A DNA stretch of 64,000 bases. Origin: Sediminibacterium sp. Its GTDB lineage: Bacteria; Bacteroidota; Bacteroidia; Chitinophagales; Chitinophagaceae. The stretch lies in contig JAGOAO010000001.1 in NCBI GenBank assembly GCA_017983845.1, positions 72,136 to 136,135 of the forward strand, written 5' to 3'. Shown here one piece after another: positions 32,011 through 42,278 of the stretch. The notes beneath the pieces were generated by a model. The model was not told the origin of the DNA, ran no database searches, and saw nothing but the letters and a program-made list of their open reading frames with translations. Each line of letters starts with the position of its first letter. The first letter of the stretch is position 1. The translations under genes were made by a program, and so were the position numbers.

Positions 32011-32598
32011 TTATTTCTTACCTGCTTTTGCAGCTTCAGATTCTTCTTGTTTCAATTGACGAGTCATTACTACAGAAGCTACTGGGATACGTGGAGAGTT
32101 CATGATCTCCATGTTTGCCACTTTAATATCTTCGATACGTAAGTTCGCGTTCAATTCTAAACTAGAGATATCTAATTCAATAAATTCTCTTAAGTCTTTT
32201 GGTAAAGCTTTTACTTTAACCGCTTTTACTTTAGAAACTAATTTACCACCCGCTTTAACACCCGCAGATGATCCAACTAATTTCAATGGCAATGTAGCTA
32301 CTACTTTCTTATCGTCCACTAACTCTAATAAGTCAACGTGTAATAATAAATCAGATACTTTGTCAAATTGTAGATCCTTCAAAATACATCTGTATTTTTT
32401 GCCGTCTACAGCAACTTCAGCGATCAAGAATTCACTTGTGTACACTAATGGCTTAAAAGCCTTAGCAGAAGCATAGAAATTTACTTCTTTAGCACCCCCG
32501 TAAATTACAGCTGGCACGTTTTCTTGAGAGCGGATTTGGCGGGCGGCTTTTTTGCCAGACTCGGTCCTCAAGTGTCCTTCGATTGTAATTGTCTTCAT
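32011..32598 (-). CDS. rplY: 50S ribosomal protein L25/general stress protein Ctc
   Basis: A 195-residue L25 of the long (CTC) form. The N-terminal 5S-rRNA-binding domain has EGHLRTESGKKAARQIRSQENVPAVIYGG, followed by LVYTSEFLI and LHVDLLEL; the C-terminal beta domain runs from about residue 95 (PLKLVGSSAGVKAGG) and ends in a Glu/Lys tail. It stabilises 5S rRNA in the large subunit. It is followed by pth and preceded by prs, 96 bases apart. Confidence 0.95.
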   Translation of the reverse strand: MKTITIEGHLRTESGKKAARQIRSQENVPAVIYGGAKEVNFYASAKAFKPLVYTSEFLIAEVAVDGKKYRCILKDLQFDKVSDLLLHVDLLELVDDKKVVATLPLKLVGSSAGVKAGGKLVSKVKAVKVKALPKDLREFIELDISSLELNANLRIEDIKVANMEIMNSPRIPVASVVMTRQLKQEESEAAKAGKK

Positions 32599-32694
32599 GG
32601 TTTAAATTTTAAATATGGACGGCAAAGGTAATGAAATAAAAAGAAGCAACCAAAGTTGCTCCTAATTATTTATAATATATTGAAAATCAGTGTA

Positions 32695-33651
32695 TTACTG
32701 GTTTCTAGCCTTCAATTGAGCGTGTACAAATAAGCTTGTAATACTCTTGTTCTCATAGGCATTGCGGATGGCAATGGCAAATAAGTCGGCCACAGTCAAT
32801 ACTTTGATCTTAGAAGATTCAGATTTCAATGGAATGGTATCACAAACTACTAACTCTTCTAAAACAGAATTTTCGATGTTTTCGTATGCTTTACCACTCA
32901 ATACTGGATGGGTAATTAAAGCACGCACAGTTCTAGCACCTTTCTCTTTTAAAAGCGCAGCAGCTTTGACCAATGTACCACCAGTATCACAGATATCATC
33001 AATAATCACGATATCCTTACCAGTAACATCTCCAATCACTACCATACTTGCAATCTCATTGGCACGTTTTCTGTGCTTATCACAGATCACCATTTCTGCA
33101 TTGAAATAGTTCGCTACTTCACGCACACGGTTGGTACTTCCCACGTCTGGTGCTGCAAATGCTAGGTTTTCTAGATTTAATGACTCTATATAAGGAATGA
33201 AAATCGCTGAGCTGTCTAAATGATCTACAGGCACATCAAAGAATCCTTGAATCTGTGCAGCGTGCAAATCCATCGTGATCACCCTGTCTGCCCCAGCTGC
33301 TTCTAATAAAGTAGCAATTAATTTGGCACCAATGGCAACACGTGGTTTGTCTTTACGGTCTTGTCTAGCAAAACCATAGTAAGGTACGACTGCAATAATT
33401 TTGTACGCACTTGCTCTTTTAGCCGCATCAATCATCATCAATAATTCCATTAAATTATCGGTTGGTGCGTAAGTACTTTGTACTAAAAAAACATAGTCCC
33501 CTCTGATACTTTCCAAAAAGATAGGCTGGAATTCACCATCGCTAAATTTTTGGATATTGATTTTACCAATGGGGGCGCCAAAACGTTGTGCAATTTTTTC
33601 TGCAAGAGCCTGCGAGCCTGTGCCCGCGAAAATTTTAACTGAAGGATTCAT
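32695..33651 (-). CDS. prs: Ribose-phosphate pyrophosphokinase
   Basis: A 318-residue PRPP synthetase from the ATG at 33651 (MNPSVKIFAGTGS); a second ATG seven codons earlier is less likely because class I enzymes begin close to this motif. ATP and ribose-5-phosphate sites are visible: FSDGEF, VPYYGFARQDRK (flexible loop), MDLHAAQIQGFFD, and the PRPP-binding DIVIIDDICDTGGT near residue 215. It makes PRPP for purine, pyrimidine, His and NAD synthesis. Confidence 0.95.
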   Translation of the reverse strand: MNPSVKIFAGTGSQALAEKIAQRFGAPIGKINIQKFSDGEFQPIFLESIRGDYVFLVQSTYAPTDNLMELLMMIDAAKRASAYKIIAVVPYYGFARQDRKDKPRVAIGAKLIATLLEAAGADRVITMDLHAAQIQGFFDVPVDHLDSSAIFIPYIESLNLENLAFAAPDVGSTNRVREVANYFNAEMVICDKHRKRANEIASMVVIGDVTGKDIVIIDDICDTGGTLVKAAALLKEKGARTVRALITHPVLSGKAYENIENSVLEELVVCDTIPLKSESSKIKVLTVADLFAIAIRNAYENKSITSLFVHAQLKARNQ

Positions 33652-33818
33652 GGTGGGTAAAATGTGCTTCAAAGGTATCGATATCGTTCACATTTTTTTG
33701 GCTATTACGAAGCTAATTTTCAACAAATAGTCAAGTTATACACACCTGCTGCCATGCAACCCGTATTTGTACGCAGAAATAGAGGTTGTTTAAAAAATAT
33801 ATTTGGATAAAATTGTTT

Positions 33819-34511
33819 ATGCAAACAAGTAGTATCCGATTTTGGGCAGAGCAAGATCAACCCATTTATAAATTTAACGCAAAAGGCGCCAATCATTTAA
33901 GCGATGTAGAACTGCTTGCTATCCTGATTCAACATGGTACCGCTCAACAAAACGCCATAGAACTTGCTCGTAGCTTGTTAGCCAGCACGAACAATAGCTT
34001 GCAAAAATTTGCACAGTATAGTGTGGCAGATATTGTGCAATTAAAAATCAAAGGCATTGGAATGACCAAGGCTGTTAGGATATTAGCGGCCATAGAACTA
34101 GGTTCTAGAAGAATGCATTTAATAGACAAGCAAACGACCATCCACCATAGTAAGGATGTTGCTATGCATTTGAAAAACAAATTGCAATATGAACAAAGAG
34201 AATTATTTGTGTTACTACTATTAAATCAGGCGAATAAAATCATTCACGAAGCGGTGTTAAGCGAAGGGGGTATCACAGGCACCATCGCCGACCCTAGGAT
34301 GATTTTTAAATTAGTGATTAGCCACGCTGCCACAGGTTTTATCATCTGCCACAATCATCCAAGTGGCCAGTTAAGACCTAGCAGGATGGATGATAGTTTG
34401 ACACAAAAAATCAAAAAAGGGGCAGCATTATTTGACATTAAACTAATCGATCATTTAATCGTCAGCACCGAAGGCTATTATAGTTATGCAGAACAGCATC
34501 CCGACTGGTAA
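33819..34511 (+). CDS. radC: RadC family JAB-domain protein
   Basis: A 230-residue RadC from the ATG at 33819. An N-terminal helix-hairpin-helix-like region (KFAQYSVADIVQLKIKGIG) precedes the MPN/JAMM domain with the metal motif HNHPSGQLRPSRMD near residue 180 and EAVLSEGG before it. Although named a DNA-repair protein, its biochemical role is unsettled. Divergent from prs; convergent with the DUF3467 gene, whose end is 15 bases away. Confidence 0.92.
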   Translation: MQTSSIRFWAEQDQPIYKFNAKGANHLSDVELLAILIQHGTAQQNAIELARSLLASTNNSLQKFAQYSVADIVQLKIKGIGMTKAVRILAAIELGSRRMHLIDKQTTIHHSKDVAMHLKNKLQYEQRELFVLLLLNQANKIIHEAVLSEGGITGTIADPRMIFKLVISHAATGFIICHNHPSGQLRPSRMDDSLTQKIKKGAALFDIKLIDHLIVSTEGYYSYAEQHPDW

Positions 34512-34526
34512 TCCTTCCAAAGCAAA

Positions 34527-34835
34527 TTATGCCTGTGCAGTTGGACCACCGAAATTCATTGGAATTTCAATTTGCTCCATATCTCCTATCGCACCATGTG
34601 CCGCTTCATATCTTTCAATATTTTCTACCATCGCTTTCATGAAACGCTTTGCGTGCATGGGTGTTAAAATCACACGAGACTTCACTTTGCTCTTTGGCGT
34701 TCCAGGCATTACATTCACAAAATCTACTACAAATTCGGCATTGCTATGTGTAATAATTGCAAGATTGGCGTAAGCTCCTTCAGCGATTTCCTCGCTAATT
34801 TCAATATTTAGGGGCTGATTCGGGTTTTGTTCCAT
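34527..34835 (-). CDS. DUF3467 protein
   Basis: A 102-residue cytoplasmic protein matching DUF3467: IEISEEIAEGAYANLAIITHSNAEFVVDF, then PGTPKSKVKSRVILTPMHAKRF. A small all-beta family common in Bacteroidota and in some phages; function unknown. It stands alone between radC and folD. Confidence 0.9.
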   Translation of the reverse strand: MEQNPNQPLNIEISEEIAEGAYANLAIITHSNAEFVVDFVNVMPGTPKSKVKSRVILTPMHAKRFMKAMVENIERYEAAHGAIGDMEQIEIPMNFGGPTAQA

Positions 34836-34897
34836 AAACTAATTTAAGGCCCCAAAGATACGAGGGAACGAATCTTAAAAAGAACTAAATTTGCCCC

Positions 34898-35776
34898 ATG
34901 TTAGTACTCGACGGAAAAATTGCCTCAGCAGCAGTCAAAGCAAGCTTATTAGAACAAACCACTGCCTTAAAAGCAGCTGGGAAAAGAACGCCCCATTTAG
35001 CAGCTATTTTAGTTGGCACCAATGGCGCCAGTGAAACCTATGTAGCTAGTAAAGTAAAGAATTGCGAAGAAACAGGATTCGGCTCTTCATTGTACCGATT
35101 TGAGGAAACAGTAAGTGAGGAAGATTTATTAGCGCAAATTGAAGCTTTAAACAAAGATGAAAATGTAGATGGCATTTTAGTTCAGTTGCCGCTACCTAAA
35201 CATATTGATGATGCAAAAGTGATTGAAGCCATTGATCCTAAAAAAGATGTGGACGGATTTCATCCAGCGAATGTGGGCAGATTGGTTCAGGGCTTGAACA
35301 CTTTTATTCCTGCAACACCTTATGGCGTGATGTTGATGTTGGAGCATTTTAATATTGAGACCAAAGGTAAGCGTGCAGTAGTGATTGGCCGTAGTAATAT
35401 AGTAGGCAGACCAATGAGTATTTTATTAAGTGCAGAACATCCTCAAGGCAACTGCACAGTCACTTGTTGTCATAGATACACTCCAAAAGAAGATTTAATA
35501 GAGATCTGTTCTAAAGCAGATATTATAGTTGTTGCAGTGGGCATTCCAGATTTTGTAGACGCAAGTATGATCAAGCCAGGCGCTGTAATTATTGATGTTG
35601 GAATTACAAGAGTGACAGATCCAACTGCTGCAAAAGGATTTAGAATCAAGGGAGATGTAAACTACGCATCTGCTATCACTGTAGCATCCGCTGTAACCCC
35701 TGTTCCAGGTGGCGTTGGACTCATGACCATTGCAGGATTATTAAAGAACACCATGAAAGCCTATCAAGGGTTATAA
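34898..35776 (+). CDS. folD: Bifunctional methylenetetrahydrofolate dehydrogenase/cyclohydrolase
   Basis: A 292-residue FolD. The catalytic Tyr-Lys is in ASETYVASKVKNCEE (Y and K near residues 51-55); DGILVQLPLPKHI is the second signature and PATPYGVM the third. The NADP site is VVIGRSNIVGRPM near residue 160 and PVPGGVGLMTI ends the enzyme. It interconverts 5,10-methylene- and 10-formyl-THF, which ties with glyA in one-carbon metabolism. It is followed by queE after 19 bases. Confidence 0.96.
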   Translation: MLVLDGKIASAAVKASLLEQTTALKAAGKRTPHLAAILVGTNGASETYVASKVKNCEETGFGSSLYRFEETVSEEDLLAQIEALNKDENVDGILVQLPLPKHIDDAKVIEAIDPKKDVDGFHPANVGRLVQGLNTFIPATPYGVMLMLEHFNIETKGKRAVVIGRSNIVGRPMSILLSAEHPQGNCTVTCCHRYTPKEDLIEICSKADIIVVAVGIPDFVDASMIKPGAVIIDVGITRVTDPTAAKGFRIKGDVNYASAITVASAVTPVPGGVGLMTIAGLLKNTMKAYQGL

Positions 35777-35795
35777 ATTATTTAAACAAATTACA

Positions 35796-36404
35796 TTGAG
35801 CACACCACAGACTTATCCAGTAATGGAAATGTTTTATTCTTTACAAGGTGAAGGTTATCACCAGGGTAAAGCTGCATTTTTTATTCGCCTTGCAGGATGT
35901 GATGTAGGCTGTGTATGGTGTGATGTAAAAGAGAGTTGGGATGCGAGTAAACATCCTGTTTTAACCATTGAAGCAATTGTGAATGCCGCAAAAGCGCATC
36001 CAGGGCGTATTGCTATTGTAACGGGTGGTGAACCATTATTGCATCCGCTCGACGAATTAACCACGGCTTTGAAAGCTGAAGGTTTTCAAACACATATAGA
36101 AACTTCGGGCTCAAGTCCAATGAGTGGTAGTTGGGACTGGATTTGTTTGTCTCCTAAAAAATTTAAAGCGCCTTTACCGGAATCCGTGAAAGCTGCTAGT
36201 GAATTAAAAGTGGTCGTATTTAATAAGTCGGATTTCGATTGGGCTAATTCATTTATCAATGAGCTTGCAATGGATTGCAAAAAATACTTGCAACCAGAAT
36301 GGGATAAGTCAGACGCGATGACGCCATTGGTGATTGACTACATTAAAGCGAATCCAAGCTGGGAGTTGAGCGCGCAATTGCATAAGTACATCCAAGTACC
36401 TTAA
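35796..36404 (+). CDS. queE: 7-carboxy-7-deazaguanine synthase
   Basis: A 202-residue radical SAM enzyme. The SAM motif is CDVGCVWC (CX3CX2C, near residues 34-41), with MEMFYSLQGEG before it and TGGEPLLHP after it. It converts carboxytetrahydropterin to CDG in queuosine synthesis. A TTG at 35796 is taken as start because the residues before the first ATG (35823), TYPVMEMFYSLQGEG, belong to the conserved N-terminus; starting at the ATG would trim it. It probably shares transcription with folD. Confidence 0.9.
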   Translation: MSTPQTYPVMEMFYSLQGEGYHQGKAAFFIRLAGCDVGCVWCDVKESWDASKHPVLTIEAIVNAAKAHPGRIAIVTGGEPLLHPLDELTTALKAEGFQTHIETSGSSPMSGSWDWICLSPKKFKAPLPESVKAASELKVVVFNKSDFDWANSFINELAMDCKKYLQPEWDKSDAMTPLVIDYIKANPSWELSAQLHKYIQVP

Positions 36405-36475
36405 GTATATTCAAGCAGCTTAATTGTATTCAAGAGACTTAATTATATCTTGAGATAGTCTACCTTTATTATAGC

Positions 36476-38377
36476 ATGTATTTTATTTTACGATACAGTT
36501 TGGGCTTTACCCTTTTTTTATCTTGCACTTTTTTTTGCAGCAATACTTTATTGGGACAATCCAAACAGGCAGTACAATACTATGAAGCTGGATTGCGTGC
36601 TTTAGAAAATAACGATACGCAAAAAGCCATCCAACAGTTTACAATTGCGACTTCAAAAGACAGTCTAAATACTGACCCTGTCATTGCATTGTTTCAGATT
36701 TACAACGACACAAAAAAATTTGAATTAGCCATTCAGTACTTCAATCGACTTAAGGAAATTGACAGTGCTGCAGCTGTGCCATTTTTAGTAAAACAAGGCG
36801 CTGCATTGGCTAGCCTTGGGCAATATGATGCTGCTACAAAATTGTTGACGCCTTTTATACTAAACAATAGTCTACCTAATTATTTAAAAGAAAAAGCCAC
36901 TGCACTCAATGCGGTTTGCCAATTTGCTGTGACTCAAAAAAATGCTCCAGAAATTACCATCATCAATATGGGGGACAGTATTAACTCTCCTTTATCCGAG
37001 TATTTTCCTACAGTAAGTATCCAAGACAGTTTGTTTTTATTCATGCGCAGGCTGAATTTAAGTAGAGAGGATTTTTATGCAAGCAATATGAGTGCACATG
37101 GATTTACAACTGCCCTGCCTTTGTCTGATACTTTAAACTTTGCTGCAAAAAAAGGGAGCATGAGCTTGAGTGCAGATTTGCAAACCTTATACTACGCCGC
37201 AGATTATGCCGAACAAGGATATGGACGTTATGATATTTATAAAGTACAACGCACTGCATGGGGCTGGTCAAAACCAAAAAACTTAGGCCAACGCATTAAT
37301 AGTGATTTTTGGGATAGTGCACCCAGCATTGCACCAGATGGCAACAGTATTTATTTTGCAAGCAATCGCCCAGAAGGCTTTGGCGGCATCGATATTTATG
37401 TAGCGTATAAAAACGAAAAAGGATATTGGGAGGACGCCATCAACCTTGGACCAACCATCAATACAAAAGGAGACGACCAAACCCCCTTTATTCATGCAGA
37501 CAATCAGAGCTTATATTTTTCGAGCAATGGACATCCTGGATTTGGGGGAGCCGATTTTTATGTAACCAGAAAAAAAATAGATGGCAGCTGGACCACCCCC
37601 ATCAATCTTGGTTATCCAATCAACACCTATGATAACGAAGGCAGTATCGCAGTCGCTAGTAATGGTACCACTGCTTATATTGCAAGTGATAGAGCGGATA
37701 GCAGAGGTGAATTAGATATTTACAAAATCACACTTGCAGAAAATACAAGAGCGCATAAAACCTGGTTTATCAAGGGGCAAATCATAGACGCAAAAACGCA
37801 AAAAACAATTGCCGCCGATTTAAATATCGTAGACCCTGCTTCCGGTTATCCAATTATGGAAATGAAAGTAGACAGCATGGGACAATTTTTATTAGCGCTT
37901 CCTTATTTTGACAGCCTTGGCTTAAAAATCAATAGTGTTGGTCATGACTATCTTAGCAGCATACTTCCAATAGATACTGTAAAAGCCATGTCTGGAAAGA
38001 CGTTTAGCTTTGCGCTCGAACCCATCGAAAAAATATTTACAAAAACATTCCATCAAGTTTTTTTCGAAACCAACTCGGCAAAATTACAAGCAGTTTCTGC
38101 TGTTGAATTAGATGCTTTAGCTACTTATTTAAAAACCAGCTTAAATGCAAGCATCCTAATCGAAGGTCATACAGATAACACAGGTGCATTGGCGCAAAAC
38201 AATTTACTTTCATTACAAAGAGCCAATGCGATTGCCAACTACTTAATACAAAAAGGCATTTCCGGCAAACGCATACAAACCAAAGGCTTGGGGGCTACCA
38301 TGCCAATAGCAGATAACAATACGACCGAAGGAAGAGCTAAAAACAGAAGGACTAGTTTTACCATTACATTGCAATAA
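36476..38377 (+). CDS. OmpA family protein with TPR and PD40 repeats
   Basis: A 633-residue exported protein (signal ending in NTLLGQ). Residues ~30-140 form TPR-like helices (YEAGLRALENNDTQKAIQQF); then come several PD40/WD40-like beta-propeller units (SPSIAPDGNSIYFASNRPEGFGGIDIYVA-type), a carboxypeptidase-like beta-sandwich (IKGQIIDAKTQKTIAADL) and a C-terminal OmpA peptidoglycan-binding domain with LIEGHTDNTGALAQNNLLS and NRRTSF. It anchors an outer-membrane or periplasmic complex to the wall. This architecture resembles PorE of the type IX secretion apparatus, but assignment is not certain. Confidence 0.9.
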   Translation: MYFILRYSLGFTLFLSCTFFCSNTLLGQSKQAVQYYEAGLRALENNDTQKAIQQFTIATSKDSLNTDPVIALFQIYNDTKKFELAIQYFNRLKEIDSAAAVPFLVKQGAALASLGQYDAATKLLTPFILNNSLPNYLKEKATALNAVCQFAVTQKNAPEITIINMGDSINSPLSEYFPTVSIQDSLFLFMRRLNLSREDFYASNMSAHGFTTALPLSDTLNFAAKKGSMSLSADLQTLYYAADYAEQGYGRYDIYKVQRTAWGWSKPKNLGQRINSDFWDSAPSIAPDGNSIYFASNRPEGFGGIDIYVAYKNEKGYWEDAINLGPTINTKGDDQTPFIHADNQSLYFSSNGHPGFGGADFYVTRKKIDGSWTTPINLGYPINTYDNEGSIAVASNGTTAYIASDRADSRGELDIYKITLAENTRAHKTWFIKGQIIDAKTQKTIAADLNIVDPASGYPIMEMKVDSMGQFLLALPYFDSLGLKINSVGHDYLSSILPIDTVKAMSGKTFSFALEPIEKIFTKTFHQVFFETNSAKLQAVSAVELDALATYLKTSLNASILIEGHTDNTGALAQNNLLSLQRANAIANYLIQKGISGKRIQTKGLGATMPIADNNTTEGRAKNRRTSFTITLQ

Positions 38378-38484
38378 ACCTTCATCCCTGCAAGGTTGTT
38401 CTCCTGTCTACTCATTCGTTCATCGAAACAAAATCGCGTATTAATACTTGAAATTTGAAAAGTATTTTATCGGATTTTCAAGCG

Positions 38485-39582
38485 ATGAATCACCCACTCT
38501 TATATACGCTTGCTTTTGCTCAAATGCATGGTATCAGCACCTACCATCGCTGTACATTGATAAAAACTTTTGGCTCTGCATATGCGATCTATCAAGAACG
38601 ACTAAAAGGGGGCGCTGCATTCGCCACAATCGAAAAAATGAATCCAGAACCCCTTATGGCTGCATGGCCTTTGAAAGCAGCAGCGGAAGAGCTAGAAACC
38701 ATGACTAGACTAGGTATTGAAGCCACCTGCTTAGAAGATGCAGCTTATCCAAATCGATTATTTCAATGTGAAGACGCGCCAATCGTATTGTTTTCTAAAG
38801 GCGCTAAAAAATGGAACCTGCCTTATTTAGTGAGCATTGTAGGCACAAGAAAACATACCCTTTATGCAGACAAAGTCCTCCAAGAATTATTAGAAGGACT
38901 TGCTTCTTTGAACCTCGGCATTGTGAGTGGCCTAGCTTTAGGTATCGATGGCATGGTCCACCAAAAAGCTTGCGAATTAAAAATTCCCAATTGGGGCGTT
39001 ACGGCAACAGGACTTGACGCGATCTACCCAGCACAACATCAAAGTTTAGCAAAAAAAATGCTGAATCTGGGTGGTGTGCTCACTGAAAACACAACAGCAA
39101 CTTCCCCACTTCCTTTTCAATTTCCTAAGCGCAACAGAATCGTTGCAGGCATGTCTGATGCCACGATCGTGATTGAATCTGCAGTTCAAGGAGGCAGTAT
39201 GATCACTGCTGGACTAGCAAGAGGTTATAATAGAGAAGTGTTTGCAGTACCGGGTAAAATATCCGATCTAAAGAGCAGGGGTTGTCTAGCATTGCTGCAA
39301 TCCAATACAGCACAAGTCTATCAAAGTCCAACCCAACTATTGGAATGTCTTGGCTGGGCCATTCCTAAATCCCCAAAAACAGTTCAAAAATCCCTTCCCA
39401 TTAACTTAACACCCATTTGTCAAGAAATTTTAGACCATATTGCGAAACATGGACCCCTCCACCGGGACCAGATTGCTAATCAGTTCCAACTCAATATAGG
39501 ATTGCTTTCTACGCATTTATTGACCCTCGAATTAAATGGACTCATCCTACCCCATGGAGGGGCTTTTTACAGTATCCGCTAA
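38485..39582 (+). CDS. dprA: DNA-processing protein DprA
   Basis: A 365-residue DprA from the ATG at 38485 (a TTG 30 bases earlier is possible). A short N-terminal SAM-like region, then the Rossmann-like core with SIVGTRKHT, IVSGLALGIDGMVHQKA and FPKRNRIVAGMSDATIVIESAVQGGSMITA, and a C-terminal winged-helix region (HIAKHGPLHRDQIANQF). DprA loads RecA on incoming single-stranded DNA during natural transformation. Confidence 0.95.
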   Translation: MNHPLLYTLAFAQMHGISTYHRCTLIKTFGSAYAIYQERLKGGAAFATIEKMNPEPLMAAWPLKAAAEELETMTRLGIEATCLEDAAYPNRLFQCEDAPIVLFSKGAKKWNLPYLVSIVGTRKHTLYADKVLQELLEGLASLNLGIVSGLALGIDGMVHQKACELKIPNWGVTATGLDAIYPAQHQSLAKKMLNLGGVLTENTTATSPLPFQFPKRNRIVAGMSDATIVIESAVQGGSMITAGLARGYNREVFAVPGKISDLKSRGCLALLQSNTAQVYQSPTQLLECLGWAIPKSPKTVQKSLPINLTPICQEILDHIAKHGPLHRDQIANQFQLNIGLLSTHLLTLELNGLILPHGGAFYSIR

Positions 39583-39624
39583 AAAAGGATTTTGCCTAAA
39601 TAGGGGCTTGCCCTATCTTTGCCT

Positions 39625-41100
39625 ATGGCAACAAGAAATTCTGACTCCCGCATTTTTGGACAAGGCTTGACATTCGATGATGTATTGTTAATGCCCGCTT
39701 ATTCCGAAATCCTCCCTTCCGACGTAAATATCCACGCACAACTGACCAAGCATATCAAATTGCATGTGCCTGTATTGTCTGCAGCAATGGATACAGTAAC
39801 TGAAGCTCAATTAGCTATTGCACTCGCAAGAGAAGGTGGTATTGGTATTTTACACAAGAACATGTCTATTGACCGTCAAGCTGAACAAGTACGTAAAGTA
39901 AAACGAAGCGAGAGCGGTATGATTGTCGACCCAATTACTTTAGAAGTAACTGCTACTATTGGTGATGCATTGAATTTAATGCGCGACAATAAAATTGGCG
40001 GTATTCCTATTGTCGACAAAAACCATAAATTAGTAGGCATCTTGACCAACCGTGATTTACGTTTTGAAACAGATCGTAAAAGAAAAGTAAGCGAAGTCAT
40101 GACCAAAGAAAATTTGATCATTGCGCCAGAGGGAACGGATTTAAAGAAAGCAGAAAAAATCTTACGCCAATATAAAATTGAAAAATTACCTGTTGTCAAC
40201 AAACAAGGAAAATTAATTGGCTTAATTACATACAGAGATATTTTACAAGTGAGCGCATTCCCAAATGCAGCCAAGGATAATATTGGTCGTTTATTAGTAG
40301 GTGCTGCATTAGGCATCACTAAAGACGTTTTAGATCGTGCAGCTGCATTACAAAGTGTAGGTGTTGATATTGTTTCATTAGATAGCGCACACGGTCATAG
40401 CAAAGGCGTGATTGAAGCATTAAAATTGATCAAAAAGAATTTTAAAAACTTACCAGTCATTGCAGGAAATGTGGCTACAGGAAAAGGCGCATTGGCATTG
40501 GCAGCAGCGGGTGCAGATGCAGTGAAAGTGGGTATTGGACCAGGTTCAATTTGTACAACAAGAATCGTAGCAGGTGCAGGTGTACCTCAATTAACAGCGA
40601 TTATGGAAGCTGCCAAAGCATTGAAAGGAAAAAATATCCCCATCATTGCAGACGGTGGTATTCGTTATACAGGAGATATGGTAAAAGCTTTAGCAGCGGG
40701 TGCCAATTGCGTGATGATGGGTAGTATTTTTGCAGGAACAGAAGAAAGTCCTGGCGAAACCATTATCTACGAAGGAAGAAAATTCAAAGGATACCGTGGC
40801 ATGGGCAGTATTGGTGCCATGTCTCAAGGAAGTGGTGATCGTTATTTCCAAGAAGGTGCAGATGCTAAGAAATTTGTACCAGAAGGGATTGAAGGTCGTG
40901 TTGCTTACAAGGGCACATTAGGTGAAATCATCTATCAATTTGTGGGCGGACTAAAAGCAGGTATGGGTTATTGCGGGGCAAAGACGGTGAAAGATTTACA
41001 AAATGCCACTTTTGTTCAAATCACCAATGCAGGCATGAGAGAGAGCCATGCGCACGATATTGATATCACAAAAGAATCTCCAAACTATAGCAGAAAATAA
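39625..41100 (+). CDS. guaB: IMP dehydrogenase
   Basis: A 491-residue IMPDH from the ATG at 39625 ([11 protein letters not shown]). [13 protein letters not shown] opens the barrel; two CBS domains lie between about residues 95 and 215 ([38 protein letters not shown]). The catalytic loop is [15 protein letters not shown] near residue 305, the flap GSGDRYFQ near 410. It catalyses the first committed GMP step. Confidence 0.97.
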   Translation: MATRNSDSRIFGQGLTFDDVLLMPAYSEILPSDVNIHAQLTKHIKLHVPVLSAAMDTVTEAQLAIALAREGGIGILHKNMSIDRQAEQVRKVKRSESGMIVDPITLEVTATIGDALNLMRDNKIGGIPIVDKNHKLVGILTNRDLRFETDRKRKVSEVMTKENLIIAPEGTDLKKAEKILRQYKIEKLPVVNKQGKLIGLITYRDILQVSAFPNAAKDNIGRLLVGAALGITKDVLDRAAALQSVGVDIVSLDSAHGHSKGVIEALKLIKKNFKNLPVIAGNVATGKGALALAAAGADAVKVGIGPGSICTTRIVAGAGVPQLTAIMEAAKALKGKNIPIIADGGIRYTGDMVKALAAGANCVMMGSIFAGTEESPGETIIYEGRKFKGYRGMGSIGAMSQGSGDRYFQEGADAKKFVPEGIEGRVAYKGTLGEIIYQFVGGLKAGMGYCGAKTVKDLQNATFVQITNAGMRESHAHDIDITKESPNYSRK

Positions 41101-41123
41101 GGCTACACTCATAAATTGATACA

Positions 41124-42278
41124 ATGCGTAAACTTGGTTTACAAATCCTTTGTTTGTTTTTGCTCGGATGCTTTAACTCGAGTAATCTAACCGCACAGGA
41201 TAGTACCAAAGCTGCATTACAAATTAGCATACTCACTTGTGCACCAGGCGAAGATGTGTACACCGCTTGGGGACATACTGCCATTAGAATAGTCGACTCG
41301 GCCAAACAAACAGATGTCGTCTATAATTTTGGCACATTTGATTTCAATACACCTAATTTTTTAGCCAAATTTGTCAAAGGAGATTTACAGTATTTTTTAT
41401 CTGCCGATTATTTTCAAAACTTTTTATTGGAATACCAATACGAACGCAGAAGCATCAAAGAGCAAGTACTTGTTTTAACGGATGCAGAAAAATTAAAATG
41501 GCAAATTGCTTTACAGAAAAATTTAGAAGGCAATAACCGCTATTATTTATACAATTTCATTACAGACAATTGTACTACCCGTGTGAAAGATGGATTGTAC
41601 CAATTTACTAGCAGTTCAGTCCCTGCATCCAATATTAAAAGCTTTAGAACACATGTGGTTGAAGCGCCTTATCAACAAGGAATTCCTTGGATCGGACTAG
41701 GTATTGACCTTCTATTAGGAGCCGTATCGGATGAAGCACCAAGCCCTTTCCAAGCAGGCTTCTTGCCAGATTTATTACAGGATCAAATTGCAGCTCAACC
41801 AAATAGGATTGCAGCTGTTCAGGAATACCTTTTTACTAGTAATAGCACCGAAACACCCACTCCACCCGTCTATTATATCATTGGCTTGATAGTAATATAT
41901 TTATTTGTATATAAATGGAATGCAAGATGGTCGGTGCTTACTGCAAGATTTTTTGACATTATTTTATTATTCATTTTAGGCTTAGGTGGCTTGCTCTTGG
42001 TATACATGAGTTTGTTTTCGTTACATACAGCATGCCATGAAAATTTCAATATTTTTTGGTTGCACCCATTTTACTGGATGGCACTGGTTTGTTATTTTGT
42101 ACAACCAATTTGGGCAGGCTATTTAGGACGTATCTTTTTCGCTTGCACTGTAGGACTCATGTTGATCAGTTATTGGTTACCTCAATCCTTCTCTAGCTCA
42201 GTCTACCTTTTAATGCTACTTGCCTTATTCTTAAATTATCGTTTGATAAAAAAAGGAAATGATGCAAAATACAACTAG
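41124..42278 (+). CDS. DUF4105 membrane protein (Lnb-like)
   Basis: A 384-residue protein with signal peptide, an extracytoplasmic DUF4105 domain (LTCAPGEDVYTAWGHTAIRI and VVYNFGTFDFNTPNF, with Cys and His residues; then YLYNFITDNCTTRVKDGLY) and several C-terminal transmembrane helices (from about residue 250). I recall that DUF4105 proteins of this architecture include Lnb, reported as a lipoprotein N-acyltransferase of Bacteroides; the Cys/His in DNCTTRV and AWGHTAIR would fit a catalytic site. The functional call is therefore tentative. It overlaps the next gene by 20 bases. Confidence 0.8.
   Translation: MRKLGLQILCLFLLGCFNSSNLTAQDSTKAALQISILTCAPGEDVYTAWGHTAIRIVDSAKQTDVVYNFGTFDFNTPNFLAKFVKGDLQYFLSADYFQNFLLEYQYERRSIKEQVLVLTDAEKLKWQIALQKNLEGNNRYYLYNFITDNCTTRVKDGLYQFTSSSVPASNIKSFRTHVVEAPYQQGIPWIGLGIDLLLGAVSDEAPSPFQAGFLPDLLQDQIAAQPNRIAAVQEYLFTSNSTETPTPPVYYIIGLIVIYLFVYKWNARWSVLTARFFDIILLFILGLGGLLLVYMSLFSLHTACHENFNIFWLHPFYWMALVCYFVQPIWAGYLGRIFFACTVGLMLISYWLPQSFSSSVYLLMLLALFLNYRLIKKGNDAKYN

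Noticed and set aside
38448..38708. 86-residue frame within dprA
   Set aside because: Shadow frame; dprA in the other frame carries all conserved motifs.
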